The notes under the pieces were generated by a model that saw only the letters and a program-made list of their open reading frames with translations, was not told the DNA's origin and did no database searches. From contig JBKPFS010000107.1 in NCBI GenBank assembly GCA_046728935.1, positions 4,923 through 68,922 of the forward strand: 64,000 bases of DNA, given 5' to 3'. Shown here one piece after another: positions 8,537-17,077 of this stretch (positions are counted from its first letter, which is position 1; each line of letters begins with the position of its first letter). The translations under genes and the position numbers were made by a program. This stretch comes from DATAFO01 sp046728935 (GTDB lineage Bacteria; Actinomycetota; Thermoleophilia; Solirubrobacterales; 70-9).

Positions 8537-9271
8537 TTAGGCGTACTCGTCATGGCGGCGAATCCAGGTCTGGAACGCATCGCCCTCGTCGCGCCCCTTC
8601 GGCGCCCGGTCGAGGATCGGGTAGAAGCCCATCAGGAACTCGACCCCGCGCCACGTGGTCGCATAGGTCTGGTAGACGGCGCCGTCCTGGAGCGCGAAGG
8701 CGCTCGCCGTCGGTATCTCCGAGATGTATTCGAGGACGTCGGTCCCGGTAGCGTCCGCGTTCTGAGGTGCGATCGGCGGCAACGCGCTCTCGGGTGGCAT
8801 GTTCTCGCGCACCTGCTCCTCGGTGAAGGAGGCACCCATGTCGAAGCTGAAGTCGGTGTTCGCCGACGAGGCCCAGGGAATGCTCCAGCCCATCCGCTCT
8901 TTGTAGGCCTGAAGCTTGGCCAGCGGAGCCCGCGAAACGAGCAGCAGGGTCACGTCGCGGGCGTGAAGGTGCGGCAGCACGCCGTCGAAGCCATCGACCA
9001 TCGACGAGCAGGTCGGGCACCCCGCCTCGTAGGTCGGTCCGAACATGAAGTGGTAGATCAGGAGCTGTGAGCGGCCGTCGAAGAGCTCGGCCAGGGTCCG
9101 CGTCCCGTCGTGGGCGTCGAACCGGTACTCCTTCTCGATCGCGACCCAGGGCAACTCGCGGCGCTGGCGCGCCAGTTCGTCCGCCATCCGCGTGTGCTCC
9201 TTCTCGCGCTGAAGCAACTCGTCACGAGCGGCCTGCCACTCCTCACGGCCGACAACCATGTGATCCGTCAT
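8537..9271 (-). CDS. DUF899 family thioredoxin-fold protein (second copy)
   Basis: This 244-residue protein is a diverged paralogue of the neighbouring DUF899 gene: L-P-W-V-A-I-E-K-E-Y-R-F-D, Y-H-F-M-F-G-P, then C-P-T-C-S-S-M-V-D-G in place of a thioredoxin C-x-x-C, and R-G-V-E-F-L-M-G-F-Y-P-I-L-D-R-A-P-K-G-R near the C-terminus. I chose the ATG at 9269-9271 because AGGAGA sits 9 nt upstream and the family's N-terminus starts there. It is divergent from an ECF sigma factor gene, a pairing that suggests the sigma factor controls it; that link is inference. Confidence 0.85.
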   Translation of the reverse strand: MTDHMVVGREEWQAARDELLQREKEHTRMADELARQRRELPWVAIEKEYRFDAHDGTRTLAELFDGRSQLLIYHFMFGPTYEAGCPTCSSMVDGFDGVLPHLHARDVTLLLVSRAPLAKLQAYKERMGWSIPWASSANTDFSFDMGASFTEEQVRENMPPESALPPIAPQNADATGTDVLEYISEIPTASAFALQDGAVYQTYATTWRGVEFLMGFYPILDRAPKGRDEGDAFQTWIRRHDEYA

Positions 9272-9407
9272 CGCGTCTTGTCTCCTGTTTCGGGTGCCTG
9301 TACGTTCAGACACCGGCGGCGGCGAGAACGGAACGCTCGATCCGTTCCGGGACGAGGTGGTGTCCTTACCCGATGGGAGCGACGGGACAAGCCGATGCGA
9401 GAAGCTC

Positions 9408-10430
9408 GTGCCCGACCACGCGCTAGACGAGGCCAAGCTCGCGCGGGCCCGCGGGGGCGACGCCGACGCGTTTCGCGAGCTCACCGAACCCCACCGGCGC
9501 GAGCTGCAGCTGCACTGCTACCGCATCCTCGGCTCGATCCAGGACGCCGAGGACCTGGTGCAGGAGACGCTCCTGGCGGCGTGGCGGGGCCTCGAGGCGT
9601 TCGAGGGCCGCGCGTCTGTGCGCTCCTGGCTCTATCGGATCGCGACCAACCGCTGCCTGAACGCGCTGCGGGCCCGGTCGCGCCGCCCCAGGGAGGTACC
9701 AGCCATGGATCAGCCGCCTGAGCCCACAACCCGGATCGAGCCGATCCGGCTCGAGCCCTATCCCGACGTGCTGCTCGAGGAGATCCCGGAGCGCTCCCCG
9801 GGGCCGGCGGCGCGCTACGAGGCCAGGGAGTCGGTCGAGCTCGCGTTCATCGCTGCCCTCCAGCACCTGCCGCCACGCCAGCGCGCGGCACTCGTGCTGC
9901 GCGACGTGCTCGGCTTCCGCACCGCCGAGGTCGCGGCGATGCTCGACACCGGCGAGGCCGCGGTCAAGGGCGCCCTGCAGCGCGCCCGGGCGGCTCTCCG
10001 AGCGCGGCTGCCGGCCGCCGAGCGCGACCCCGCCCCGCGGCCGAACTCCGCCCGCGAGCGCCAGCTGGCGGGGCGCTTCGCCGACGCCGTCCAAAGCGGC
10101 GACATCGACGAGGTCGTCGCCCTGCTCACCGCCGACGCGCTGCTCACGATGCCGCCCCAGCCGCTCGAGTACCAGGGACACGAGGCGATCGCCGCCTTCC
10201 TGCGTCAGCGGGCGGAGCTGCGCGGCGCTGCGCTGCGTGTCGTGCCCACCCGCGCCAACACCCAGCCGGCGTTCGGCTGCTACCTCCCGGACGCGCAGGC
10301 GGCGATCGCTCGCCCCAACGGCCAGATCGTGCTGACGCTCGAGGGCGAGGCGATCGCGGCGATCACCTGGTTCGCGGACACCGGCGTCTTCCGACACTTC
10401 GGGCTGCCTCGAACGCTGCCGAATCTCTGA
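9408..10430 (+). CDS. ECF sigma factor with C-terminal SnoaL-like domain (SigX5/TIGR02960-like)
   Basis: Residues ~5-75 form sigma region 2 (D-A-F-R-E-L, H-C-Y-R-I-L-G-S-I-Q-D-A-E-D-L-V-Q-E-T). The linker carries R-L-E-P-Y-P-D-V-L-L-E-E-I, a signature of this subgroup. Region 4 is at ~145-195 (L-P-P-R-Q-R-A-A-L-V-L-R-D-V-L-G-F-R-T-A-E-V-A). The last ~120 residues form an NTF2/SnoaL-like domain (F-A-D-A-V-Q-S-G-D-I-D-E-V-V-A-L-L) that in related groups tunes activity without a separate anti-sigma factor. The frame is open from 9294, but I chose the GTG at 9408 because a start at 9294 would leave only 22 bp to the divergent DUF899 gene. Confidence 0.85.
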   Translation: MPDHALDEAKLARARGGDADAFRELTEPHRRELQLHCYRILGSIQDAEDLVQETLLAAWRGLEAFEGRASVRSWLYRIATNRCLNALRARSRRPREVPAMDQPPEPTTRIEPIRLEPYPDVLLEEIPERSPGPAARYEARESVELAFIAALQHLPPRQRAALVLRDVLGFRTAEVAAMLDTGEAAVKGALQRARAALRARLPAAERDPAPRPNSARERQLAGRFADAVQSGDIDEVVALLTADALLTMPPQPLEYQGHEAIAAFLRQRAELRGAALRVVPTRANTQPAFGCYLPDAQAAIARPNGQIVLTLEGEAIAAITWFADTGVFRHFGLPRTLPNL

Positions 10431-10455
10431 AGGCGGGTTGAGGCCCGGCGACCGC

Positions 10456-11286
10456 TCACTTCTTCCTTTTCTTCCTCTCGCAGTAGGCGTAGGCGGTGAC
10501 GTCGTCGTTGATCGACACGACGGAGACCAGCCACTTTCGGCCGCTGTCCCGGCGAGACGCCTTGAAGAAGGGCCCACCCTTGCTCACGGGGGTCTCCGCT
10601 GCAAAGCCGCCGGAGACGACCCGACGCTTCCGCCCGCAGCTGACGACGAGGTCCTCCCGGTCCGGGTATTCGTCGACCGTCTCGGTCACCTGCTTGGTCT
10701 TGACCTTCCTCCCGCTGCGACAGTTGACCTGGGCGGTCAGCGACTCCGGATCCCCGAAGTGCCCGGTGGCAACCGTCCACTCACGCTTGCCGGCCTTGTA
10801 GGAAGCGTAGGGAAGGTCGCCCGCGCCGCTTGAGCGTCCGACCGCGAAGCCGCCGGAGATCGCCTTCGTGCCGCGCGGGCAGCGCGCGGTCACCGTCTGG
10901 ATGCCGTTCTTGGACCGCGTCTCGGTCTCGGTCACGGTCTTCAGCTTCTGGTCCCGGCAGTACGCAAAGCTGGTGAGCGTCGCGGGATCCGCGGTGAAGT
11001 TCTGCCCGCGCGCCGTCCACGCGCGCGCGCCGTCTCGCAGGGAGTCCATCGGCAAGATCCCAACCGGCGGGTTGCCCACCGACTCAAACCCGCCGCTCAC
11101 AGCCTTGGTGCCGTGCTCGCACTGGGCCGTCGCCGAACCTATCCCCCCGGCGGGATCGACCGTCTCCATGTCCGACGCGGTCTTCAGCTTCGCGCCCCAC
11201 GCCCCCGCCGCGGTGAGCGCCACCAACGCGAGCGCCGCCAGAACGGCGACGGCTCGCCGTGAAGTCCCGAACGCGCTTCCCTGCAT
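10456..11286 (-). CDS. Secreted protein with three Cys-containing repeats
   Basis: This is a 276-residue protein with a signal peptide (V-A-V-L-A-A-L-A-L-V-A-L-T-A-A-G-A-W-G). The mature part is three ~80-residue modules, each with a motif of the type C-x-x-G-T-K-A-V-S-G-G-F (residues ~57, ~135, ~220; the third diverged to C-G-R-K-R-R-V-V-S-G-G-F) and ending in A-Y-C or V-N-C plus a charged tail. The paired Cys probably make one disulphide per module. The C-terminus is C-E-R-K-K-R-K-K. I chose the ATG at 11284-11286 because GGAG and GGGAG precede it and a signal peptide follows. Function is unknown; it is probably exported. Confidence 0.7.
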   Translation of the reverse strand: MQGSAFGTSRRAVAVLAALALVALTAAGAWGAKLKTASDMETVDPAGGIGSATAQCEHGTKAVSGGFESVGNPPVGILPMDSLRDGARAWTARGQNFTADPATLTSFAYCRDQKLKTVTETETRSKNGIQTVTARCPRGTKAISGGFAVGRSSGAGDLPYASYKAGKREWTVATGHFGDPESLTAQVNCRSGRKVKTKQVTETVDEYPDREDLVVSCGRKRRVVSGGFAAETPVSKGGPFFKASRRDSGRKWLVSVVSINDDVTAYAYCERKKRKK

Positions 11287-11332
11287 CTCCACTCCCTTCT
11301 CCGCCCTTCTCCGGCGTGTCCGCGACTCTAAC

Positions 11333-11782
11333 TCAGCGGGGGTGTGACCGCACGACGCGCACACGGAGCGCGTCCAGCAACTCGACAACGGCCGGCAGGG
11401 AGGGATCGCCCGTCGCGCCGGCGATCACCTGGCCGTCCCGCCTGAGCTCGAAGCGTGCTCCATCGTGCCGCATTCGGCCCGGAAGCCAGATCAGCAGGGT
11501 CTCGACCAGGTGCCGCCCCGCCCTGCGGGCCAGCGAGGGCGCGCGGGCCCAGCGATCTCCCGGGACCTCGTCGAGGCCGGCGCGGACGGCCTCCAGCTCG
11601 CTCGGCTCGAGCCGTATCCAGATCGGCGCGCGGCTGCGATGGCGCTCGTCCAGCTGCGCCGTGCCGTCGTCAAACACCGTGAGGCGCTGATCGACGGCCA
11701 CGGGCCCGCCGAAGACGCGATAGCGAAGCAGAGGCCGAGACCCGGCTCCGACCTCCTCGCCCGGTGGCTCGATGCCCCTCAT
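11333..11782 (-). CDS. Hypothetical protein, 149 aa
   Basis: This soluble protein has an alternating beta pattern: L-L-R-Y-R-V-F-G-G-P, Q-R-L-T-V-F-D-D-G-T-A-Q-L-D-E, then a helix (P-S-E-L-E-A-V-R-A-G-L-D) and R-F-E-L-R-R-D-G-Q-V-I-A. This looks like a small beta-rich domain. There is no signal peptide, no Cys and no catalytic motif. It lies upstream of the secreted repeat protein on the same strand (46 bp) and divergent from a DUF2510 membrane protein. Confidence 0.6.
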   Translation of the reverse strand: MRGIEPPGEEVGAGSRPLLRYRVFGGPVAVDQRLTVFDDGTAQLDERHRSRAPIWIRLEPSELEAVRAGLDEVPGDRWARAPSLARRAGRHLVETLLIWLPGRMRHDGARFELRRDGQVIAGATGDPSLPAVVELLDALRVRVVRSHPR

Positions 11783-11842
11783 CCCGCCATAGCCTGACGC
11801 CGAACTTGACTCGGGGTCGGCGGGCCGAAAGGATGAGTCACG

Positions 11843-12193
11843 GTGCCGGACCTTCCTTCACCCGGCTGGTACCCGGATCCCGAGCAGCCGCAGACGAAAC
11901 GCTACTGGGACGGCCAGGCATGGACCGACCAGCGCGCACCGATCGAGGAGGGGGGTGAGGGCGCACCGGGCTGGATGCTGGCCGTTGGCTATTTGGGCGC
12001 CTTCCTGCTCCCGCTGGTCGGCTTCATCGTCGGCATCGTGCTCCTGGTCCGCCGCCAGTTCGGCCACGGGATCGCGATCGTCGGGATCTCGGTTGCCGTC
12101 GCCGTGGGCGGCTACCTCATCACGGTCAACGACGACGACGACGACAACGGGGGCCCGAAGCACAAGGCGGAGCGGCGCAACGACCGCAAGTAG
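11843..12193 (+). CDS. DUF2510-domain membrane protein
   Basis: This 116-residue protein starts at a GTG. Residues 7-35 are a DUF2510 motif (P-G-W-Y-P-D-P, R-Y-W-D-G-Q-A-W-T), a small Trp-rich extracytoplasmic or ligand-binding module common in actinobacterial membrane proteins. It is followed by two hydrophobic segments (A-V-G-Y-L-G-A-F-L-L-P-L-V-G-F and I-A-I-V-G-I-S-V-A-V-A-V-G-G-Y) and an acidic D-D-D-D-D then basic tail. Function is unknown. It is convergent with the next gene, 3 bp apart. Confidence 0.75.
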   Translation: MPDLPSPGWYPDPEQPQTKRYWDGQAWTDQRAPIEEGGEGAPGWMLAVGYLGAFLLPLVGFIVGIVLLVRRQFGHGIAIVGISVAVAVGGYLITVNDDDDDNGGPKHKAERRNDRK

Positions 12194-12196
12194 CGC

Positions 12197-12859
12197 CTAC
12201 TCGGGCTCGTCGTAGAGGCTCTCCGAGGCGATCCCGCGCAGCGCCCGATCCCAGAGGTGGACCTCAAGATAGAGGTCGTCGCCGAAGCCGTGAACCGCGT
12301 CCACCGCGACCAGCGTGAAGCGGCCGTCGATGACCGCCGCCTGGTCGAGGACCTCGCCGTCGAGCTCGGCGCTGACCGCGACCGCACCGCGCACCAACGG
12401 TAGTCCCCACACGAGCGTGACGTCGCCGCCGCGCCCGCCGTCGGCGCGCCAGCGTCCGATCACGTCGTCGTTGAGGTCGATGCGCCAGTCGGGGTTCTGC
12501 TCCGCGGTGACGTCGGTGAAGTCCGTCTTTGCCCGAATGTCTCGCGGCTCGCCCTCCTCGGGCCGCTCGAAAGAGACCCAGCCGAAGTACTCGGGCACGA
12601 TGCCGTCGGCGTCCTCGGACCCTTCGCTCGGCCCGGCGGCCCGGCCCGTGGCGGGGACGTAGGTGCGCGCGCCCCAGGTGCGCTCCGGAAACCAGCGCAC
12701 GGTCTCGGCGTCGAGCGGCGAGCCGGCCTCGCCCGTCAGCGGCTCACACGCCTCGGCGAAGGTCTCGGCGAGGCGCTCGGCCCAACGCCCGTAGGGCGCC
12801 TTCTCCTGCGGGGAATCGGCGATGAAGCGGGGGAATGGGCGTCGGATCGGCGGGCTCAC
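12197..12859 (-). CDS. Hypothetical protein, 220 aa
   Basis: This soluble acidic protein has Trp-rich stretches (V-R-W-F-P-E-R-T-W-G-A-R-T, D-W-R-I-D-L-N-D-D-V, V-T-L-V-W-G-L-P-L). The C-terminal half looks like a beta-sandwich (G-R-F-T-L-V-A-V-D-A-V, Y-L-E-V-H-L-W-D). No family was recognised and no signal or membrane segment is seen. The start is set by the ATG/GTG at 12859 just downstream of a short membrane-protein remnant on the same strand. Confidence 0.55.
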   Translation of the reverse strand: MSPPIRRPFPRFIADSPQEKAPYGRWAERLAETFAEACEPLTGEAGSPLDAETVRWFPERTWGARTYVPATGRAAGPSEGSEDADGIVPEYFGWVSFERPEEGEPRDIRAKTDFTDVTAEQNPDWRIDLNDDVIGRWRADGGRGGDVTLVWGLPLVRGAVAVSAELDGEVLDQAAVIDGRFTLVAVDAVHGFGDDLYLEVHLWDRALRGIASESLYDEPE

Positions 12860-12871
12860 GGCCCGCTGAGA

Positions 12872-12998
12872 CTATCCCCGCCCGAGCGTCAGCACGAGCG
12901 GCGCGACGGCCGCAGCCAGGCTGAAGAAGCCGTAGAGAAACGACCAGCCCGAGCGCGACGAGCCAGAACGACACGCGCAAATGCCCCACTAACGTCAT
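12872..12998 (-). pseudogene. Short membrane protein, probably frameshifted
   Basis: The frame begins M-T-L-V-G-H-L-R-V-S-F-W-L-V-A-L-G-L-V-V. After a one-base shift near 12935 it would continue L-Y-G-F-F-S-L-A-A-A-V-A-P-L-V-L-T-L-G-R-G and stop at 12872. That gives two hydrophobic segments in ~42 residues, coherent only if the shift is corrected. It sits 13 bp upstream of the preceding hypothetical gene on the same strand. Confidence 0.4.
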
Positions 12999-13032
12999 TC
13001 CCCAAGGATCCTCCTCGCGGAGACCATAGCCG

Positions 13033-14115
13033 CTAGTTGAGCACGGCGCGCAGGTTCGAGGCGGCTCGCTCCGGCGGATAGACGTTGACCTCCACCCCCG
13101 TGCCCTGCTCGAAGCCGGCCCGGACCGTCAACCGGGGAATGACATCGATGTGCCAGCAGAACTCCTCCACGCCCCGGGGCGCGGTGCGCACCCAGAGGTT
13201 GAGCTGCGGCGGCCGCTCGAAGGCGCCGGCGAGCGCATGCAGGGCAGCGCGAAGCATCCCCGCACCGGCCTCGTCCGCCTCGAACGACGGCGCCGGGCGG
13301 CGGGGGATGACGCGCAGCTCGAAGGGCCCGCGCGAGGCCCAGGGGCAGAGCAGGATCGCGTCGTCGTCGATCGCCACCAGGCGCTCGCGGCGGCGCACCT
13401 CCTCAGTCGCGACGTCGCCGAGCAGGTGCGAGCCCATCGTCCGCTCGTGGTAGGCGGCGGCGCGCTCGCGCTCGCGCGCGATCTCGGCGGGGACGAAGCC
13501 GAGCGCGTAGAGCTGGGCGTGGGTGTGTTCCAGCGAGGCGCCGGCGGCGGGGCCCTCGTTGACGATCAGATGGACATAGGACGTGTGGCCGGAGTGGGCG
13601 CCGATGCGCTCCCGCCACGCCGCGACGGCCGTTGCGAAGCGCTCCTCTCCGAGCGCGGCGAGCGAGGTGACGTGCTCGGGCGCGTGGACGATCACCTCAT
13701 GGGCGCCCGTCGCGGGCTGGGAGCCGAACAGGTCCGGCTCGGTCGAGCGCGTCGAGGCCCGGAGCGGATCGATCGACGCCGCTAGCCCCGACTCGGCGGT
13801 CGAGTGTGGATTTGAGCTGGCTGAGGCCGTCGAATCCTCCACTCGATCGGTGGTGCTCGTAAACAGCGGGTAGAGATTCGGAACCGCGCGGGCAATCCAC
13901 CCGGGCGTATCGGGATCGCCTCCATCTGGCCGGTTCCCCCAGACCTCCGGCGGGGTGCGGTCCTCGCGCCCCTCACAGAAGGGACAGGTCTCAGCCGCGT
14001 CCGGACGTGGCGCGGCCGCAGCCGGCGCGAACGCGTCGGGACGCTCGGCCCGGCCCGGGGCGAGGATCGCCCGCAGGCCGGTGAGCTGGTCTATGCGGAC
14101 CTCGGGCGCCGTCAG
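13033..14115 (-). CDS. Galactose-1-phosphate uridylyltransferase-like (GalT/HIT superfamily) protein
   Basis: The frame is open from upstream of 14139 to 13033 and encodes ~360 residues with GalT features. These are a zinc-type C-P-F-C-E-G-R-E-D near residue 44, P-N-L-Y-P-L-F, G-A-H-E-V-I-V-H-A-P-E-H near the middle, and the HIT-type active site E-H-T-H-A-Q (GalT normally H-P-H-x-Q). There is no ATG, GTG or TTG in frame before the GTG at 13842, and starting there would discard the Cys motif. Either translation starts at a CTG (14115 or 14139), or one C is missing near 14116, which would link the frame to the GTG at 14130-14132 overlapping the slipin stop. GalT swaps UMP between UDP-glucose and galactose-1-P; the exact substrate here is not certain. 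Confidence 0.7.
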   Translation of the reverse strand: MTAPEVRIDQLTGLRAILAPGRAERPDAFAPAAAAPRPDAAETCPFCEGREDRTPPEVWGNRPDGGDPDTPGWIARAVPNLYPLFTSTTDRVEDSTASASSNPHSTAESGLAASIDPLRASTRSTEPDLFGSQPATGAHEVIVHAPEHVTSLAALGEERFATAVAAWRERIGAHSGHTSYVHLIVNEGPAAGASLEHTHAQLYALGFVPAEIARERERAAAYHERTMGSHLLGDVATEEVRRRERLVAIDDDAILLCPWASRGPFELRVIPRRPAPSFEADEAGAGMLRAALHALAGAFERPPQLNLWVRTAPRGVEEFCWHIDVIPRLTVRAGFEQGTGVEVNVYPPERAASNLRAVLN

Positions 14116-14128
14116 GGTCGCGACGCGC

Positions 14129-14704
14129 TCACGCGTCAGGGCTGGGGCCGTCGGCCGGCGCCGTCGTCGCCGGACCGCTGCCCGGCACGAACGCCTTGAG
14201 GAGGTCGATCGGCAACGGGAAGACGATCGTCGTGTTCTGGCTCACGCCCATCTCCAGGAGCGTCTGCAGGTAGCGGAGCTGGAGCGTCGCCGGGTTCTGG
14301 CTGATGATGTTCGCGGCCTGACCGAGCTTCTCGGCGGCCTGGAACTCGGCGTCGGCGCCGATGATCTTCGCGCGCCGCTCGCGCTCGGCCTCGGCCTGGC
14401 GGGCGATCACCCTTTGCATGTCCTGTGGCAGCTCGACGTCCTTGACCTCGACGGTCGAGACCTTCACTCCCCAGGGCTCGGTCTGCTCGTCGATGATCTG
14501 CTGGAGCTCGATGTTGAGCCGCTCGCGCTCGCTGAGCAGCGCGTCGAGCTCCGCCTTGCCGAGCACCGAGCGCAGCGTCGTCTGCGCGATCTGCGAGGTG
14601 GCGAGGAGGAAGTTCTCGACCTCGGTGATCGCCATGTTGGGATCGATGACCCGGAAGTAGGCGACCGCGTTCACCCGCACGGTGACGTTGTCCTTGCTGA
14701 TCAC
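14129..14704 (-). CDS. Slipin (SPFH/prohibitin-domain) C-terminal part, split by frameshift
   Basis: This covers 191 residues: the second half of the SPFH domain ([21 protein letters not shown]), the coiled-coil region ([12 protein letters not shown]), and a C-terminal hydrophobic stretch ([11 protein letters not shown]) that NfeD-type proteases cleave in studied homologues. Its GTG overlaps the stop of the preceding frame as GTGA. The first half lies in that preceding frame; restoring one base in the GGGG at 14704 gives a continuous P-P-Q-D-V-I-S-K-D-N, the usual family sequence. Two separate proteins are unlikely to be functional. Confidence 0.8.
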   Translation of the reverse strand: MISKDNVTVRVNAVAYFRVIDPNMAITEVENFLLATSQIAQTTLRSVLGKAELDALLSERERLNIELQQIIDEQTEPWGVKVSTVEVKDVELPQDMQRVIARQAEAERERRAKIIGADAEFQAAEKLGQAANIISQNPATLQLRYLQTLLEMGVSQNTTIVFPLPIDLLKAFVPGSGPATTAPADGPSPDA

Positions 14705-14925
14705 CCCTGCGGCGGCACGTTCAGCGTCACCGTTCGCAGGTCGACGCGGACCATCTTGTCGATGATCGGAATCAGCAGGATCAGCCCCGGCCCCTTCTGC
14801 GCGATCAGGCGACCGAGCCGGAAGATCACCCCCCGCTCGTACTCGCGCAGGATGCGGATCGCCGAGGCGAGGAGGATCAGCACGAAGACGGCAAGGACGC
14901 CGATGATTGCGATGGCTACTCCCAC
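14701..14925 (-). CDS. Slipin N-terminal part, split by frameshift
   Basis: This 74-residue piece has the N-terminal membrane segment of slipins ([18 protein letters not shown]) and the opening of the SPFH domain ([13 protein letters not shown]). It ends [12 protein letters not shown] where homologues continue into the second frame. GGAGG precedes the GTG start, which shares one base with the stop of the NfeD gene (TAGTG), so the pair is translationally coupled. Slipin and NfeD are known partners in membrane protein quality control. Confidence 0.8.
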   Translation of the reverse strand: MGVAIAIIGVLAVFVLILLASAIRILREYERGVIFRLGRLIAQKGPGLILLIPIIDKMVRVDLRTVTLNVPPQG

Positions 14926-16268
14926 TATTCCTCCTGTCTCTCGGTCGCTGAAACCGGTCGAACCCGCAGGGTCAGTCCCTCGACGGACTCGACTCGCACT
15001 CTAACGCCGCGCTCGAGTGCGCTGTCCTCACCGGCTTCGCCAGCACCGTCGGCGACGCTGGCGCGCCAGAGCGCGCCGTTCACGAACACCTGCCCGACCG
15101 GATCGAGGCGGTCGCGCACGTCCCCCTCGGCCCCGACGAGCTCCTCCCAGCCGGTCATCACCGGCCGCGTGCGCGCCTGGACCACCTTCTGCACGGCGAA
15201 CGCCATGAAGCCACCGAGGAGCAGGGTGACCAGGACCACCACCGGCGCCGAGACCTCGAAGGCGTCGGAGTTGGTGTTGAACAGCAGCAGCCCGGAGAGC
15301 GCCATCGCCAGGACGCCGACGCCGCCGAGGATGCCGTGTGTCGGGAGATGGGCCTCGGCGATGATCATCGCCACGCCGAAGACGAGCAGCAGGATCCCGG
15401 CGGCGGTCACCGGGAGCTGGGCGGTGCCGTAGAGGCCGAGCAGGAACGAGATCGCCCCCAGGGTGCCCGGGAGGATCACCCCGGGGCTGAAGATCTCGAT
15501 CGCGAGCCCGACCAGCCCGGCGAGCAGCAGCAGATACGCGACGTTCGGGTTGACGAGGATCTGGAGCAGCTCGAGCAGGAAGGGCATGTCGTGGCGCTCG
15601 ATCTCGAGCCCGTCGGTGTCGAGCGTCTGTGCCTTCGGTCCCTTGACTCGGAAGCCGTCGAGCTCCGAGAGCAGCTCCTCCTCGGTGCCGGCGACGGCGT
15701 CGATCAGGTTGGTGTCGCGGGCCTCCTCCGCGGCGAAGTTCTCGGCGTCGGTGACCATCGTCCCGGCCAGGTCGCCGTCTCGGCCGTGGCCGCCCGCCAG
15801 CGCCCGCATGTAGGCGGCGGCGTCGTTCTCGACCTTCTGGCCGAGCACCGAGTCGATGTCCCCGCCGGTGATCGACACCGGGCTCGCCGAGCCGATGTTG
15901 GTACCGGGGGCCATCGCCGCGACGTCCGCGGACTCCGTGATGAACGCGCCAGCCGAGGCGGCGCGCGAGCCGTCCGGTGACACGTAGACGACCACCGGCA
16001 TCGGCGCCGCGAGGATGTCCTTGATGATCTCGCGCATCGAGTCGTCGAGCCCGCCGGGCGTGTCGAGCGTGATCACCGCCAGCGCCGCGTCCTCGTCGGC
16101 GGCGTCGTCGAGCGCTTGGTCGATCCACTTCTCGCTCGCCGGATCGACCGTGCCGTCGAACTCGATCGTGTAGGCGACACGGGACTCCTGGGCGCCTGCG
16201 CTCGACGCAAGCAACGCTCCAAGGGCAAGTAGGAGCGGCCAAACGAGCAGTCGCGCATGCCGCGGCAT
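14925..16268 (-). CDS. NfeD-family membrane-bound serine protease (long form)
   Basis: This 447-residue protein has a signal peptide ([15 protein letters not shown]). A ClpP-like protease domain (~30-200) carries the nucleophile region S-R-A-A-S-A-G-A-F near residue 105 and a Lys in G-Q-K-V-E-N-D about 40 residues later, matching the Ser-Lys dyad. About five membrane helices follow (~235-370), with a C-terminal OB-fold domain ([21 protein letters not shown]). This is the full NfeD1 architecture. It is upstream of and overlaps slipin by one base; homologues cleave the C-terminal hydrophobic region of slipin. Confidence 0.88.
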   Translation of the reverse strand: MPRHARLLVWPLLLALGALLASSAGAQESRVAYTIEFDGTVDPASEKWIDQALDDAADEDAALAVITLDTPGGLDDSMREIIKDILAAPMPVVVYVSPDGSRAASAGAFITESADVAAMAPGTNIGSASPVSITGGDIDSVLGQKVENDAAAYMRALAGGHGRDGDLAGTMVTDAENFAAEEARDTNLIDAVAGTEEELLSELDGFRVKGPKAQTLDTDGLEIERHDMPFLLELLQILVNPNVAYLLLLAGLVGLAIEIFSPGVILPGTLGAISFLLGLYGTAQLPVTAAGILLLVFGVAMIIAEAHLPTHGILGGVGVLAMALSGLLLFNTNSDAFEVSAPVVVLVTLLLGGFMAFAVQKVVQARTRPVMTGWEELVGAEGDVRDRLDPVGQVFVNGALWRASVADGAGEAGEDSALERGVRVRVESVEGLTLRVRPVSATERQEE

Positions 16269-16338
16269 GGGTCAATTATCCGCCGCATTGGCGTTTTCCT
16301 TCGGCATCTCCGAAAAAAGGCGCCAGACGCGTCGTTGG

Positions 16339-16914
16339 CTAGCGCGCGTAGCGGTCGATGTCGTCCGCGAGGTCGTCCTCCGACTCGTACGGGCCCTGCT
16401 TCAGGTAGGCGAGCTCGCCGGTGGCGTCGTAGAACGCCGTCGACGGAAGCCCAACCGAGTGGAGGTCTCTTCGGACGTCGTCGTCGGGATCGGTGAAGCT
16501 GGGATACGGGACCGGGAACTCGTCCAGGAAGGTGCGCGCTGCATCTTCGGAATCCCTGACGTCGACCCCGAGGAACGCGATGCGCTCCCCGCGCTTTGCC
16601 GACTGGGACTGGAGGTACGGAAACTCGAACCGGCAGGGGCCGCACCACGAGGCCCAGACGTTGACAACCACGGGATATCCCCGAAGCTCGTCGAGTTGAG
16701 CCTCAAGCGCGTTCTTGCCGCCGTCGAGCAGCTCGTTGCCCTGGTCGTAGACGGCCGCCAGCTTCGGCGGGGCGTCAGCGAGCGCCTTCGCGTAGTCGGT
16801 CGCCCGCGACGCCGGATTGCCCGCGTCCTCGTCGCCGGAATCGCCGCCACAGGCACCGAGCCCGAGCGCCAGCGCGGCCACGATGCTTGCTACCGAGGCG
16901 TGTCGAAGTCCCAT
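16339..16914 (-). CDS. TlpA/ResA-like thioredoxin-fold lipoprotein
   Basis: This 191-residue protein starts at the ATG at 16912-16914. A lipoprotein signal ends L-G-L-G-A-C (lipobox Cys ~22). The thioredoxin fold has the active site W-A-S-W-C-G-P-C-R near residue 90, D-V-R-D-S-E-D-A-A, and the cis-Pro strand G-L-P-S-T-A-F. Membrane-anchored thioredoxins of this type keep extracytoplasmic cysteines reduced, for example for cytochrome c heme attachment; the ccm genes 10 kb away make that role plausible but unproven. It is divergent from the helicase gene. Confidence 0.85.
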   Translation of the reverse strand: MGLRHASVASIVAALALGLGACGGDSGDEDAGNPASRATDYAKALADAPPKLAAVYDQGNELLDGGKNALEAQLDELRGYPVVVNVWASWCGPCRFEFPYLQSQSAKRGERIAFLGVDVRDSEDAARTFLDEFPVPYPSFTDPDDDVRRDLHSVGLPSTAFYDATGELAYLKQGPYESEDDLADDIDRYAR

Positions 16915-17077
16915 TCGCTCGCTGGGATGGTTTAATTCAAGTCGGTCCCGTCTCGGACCACCGGGGGCTGTCGGTCCATCCAGAGGGGAACTCGGTCCGG
17001 CGGCGCCTCCACCGAGCTTATTCGCTCGCCTTCCAACACCTGGATCACGCGGCGAGCGCGAGACGGAGCCGTTCTCA

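Noticed and set aside
9294..9407. N-terminal extension of the ECF sigma factor from an ATG/GTG at 9294
   Set aside because: It would leave 22 bp to the divergent DUF899 gene and adds residues not found in sigma factors; the GTG at 9408 fits the family N-terminus.
13033..13842. GalT-like gene starting at the GTG at 13842
   Set aside because: The 91 codons upstream are in frame, uninterrupted and carry the conserved C-P-F-C and P-N-L-Y-P-L motifs.
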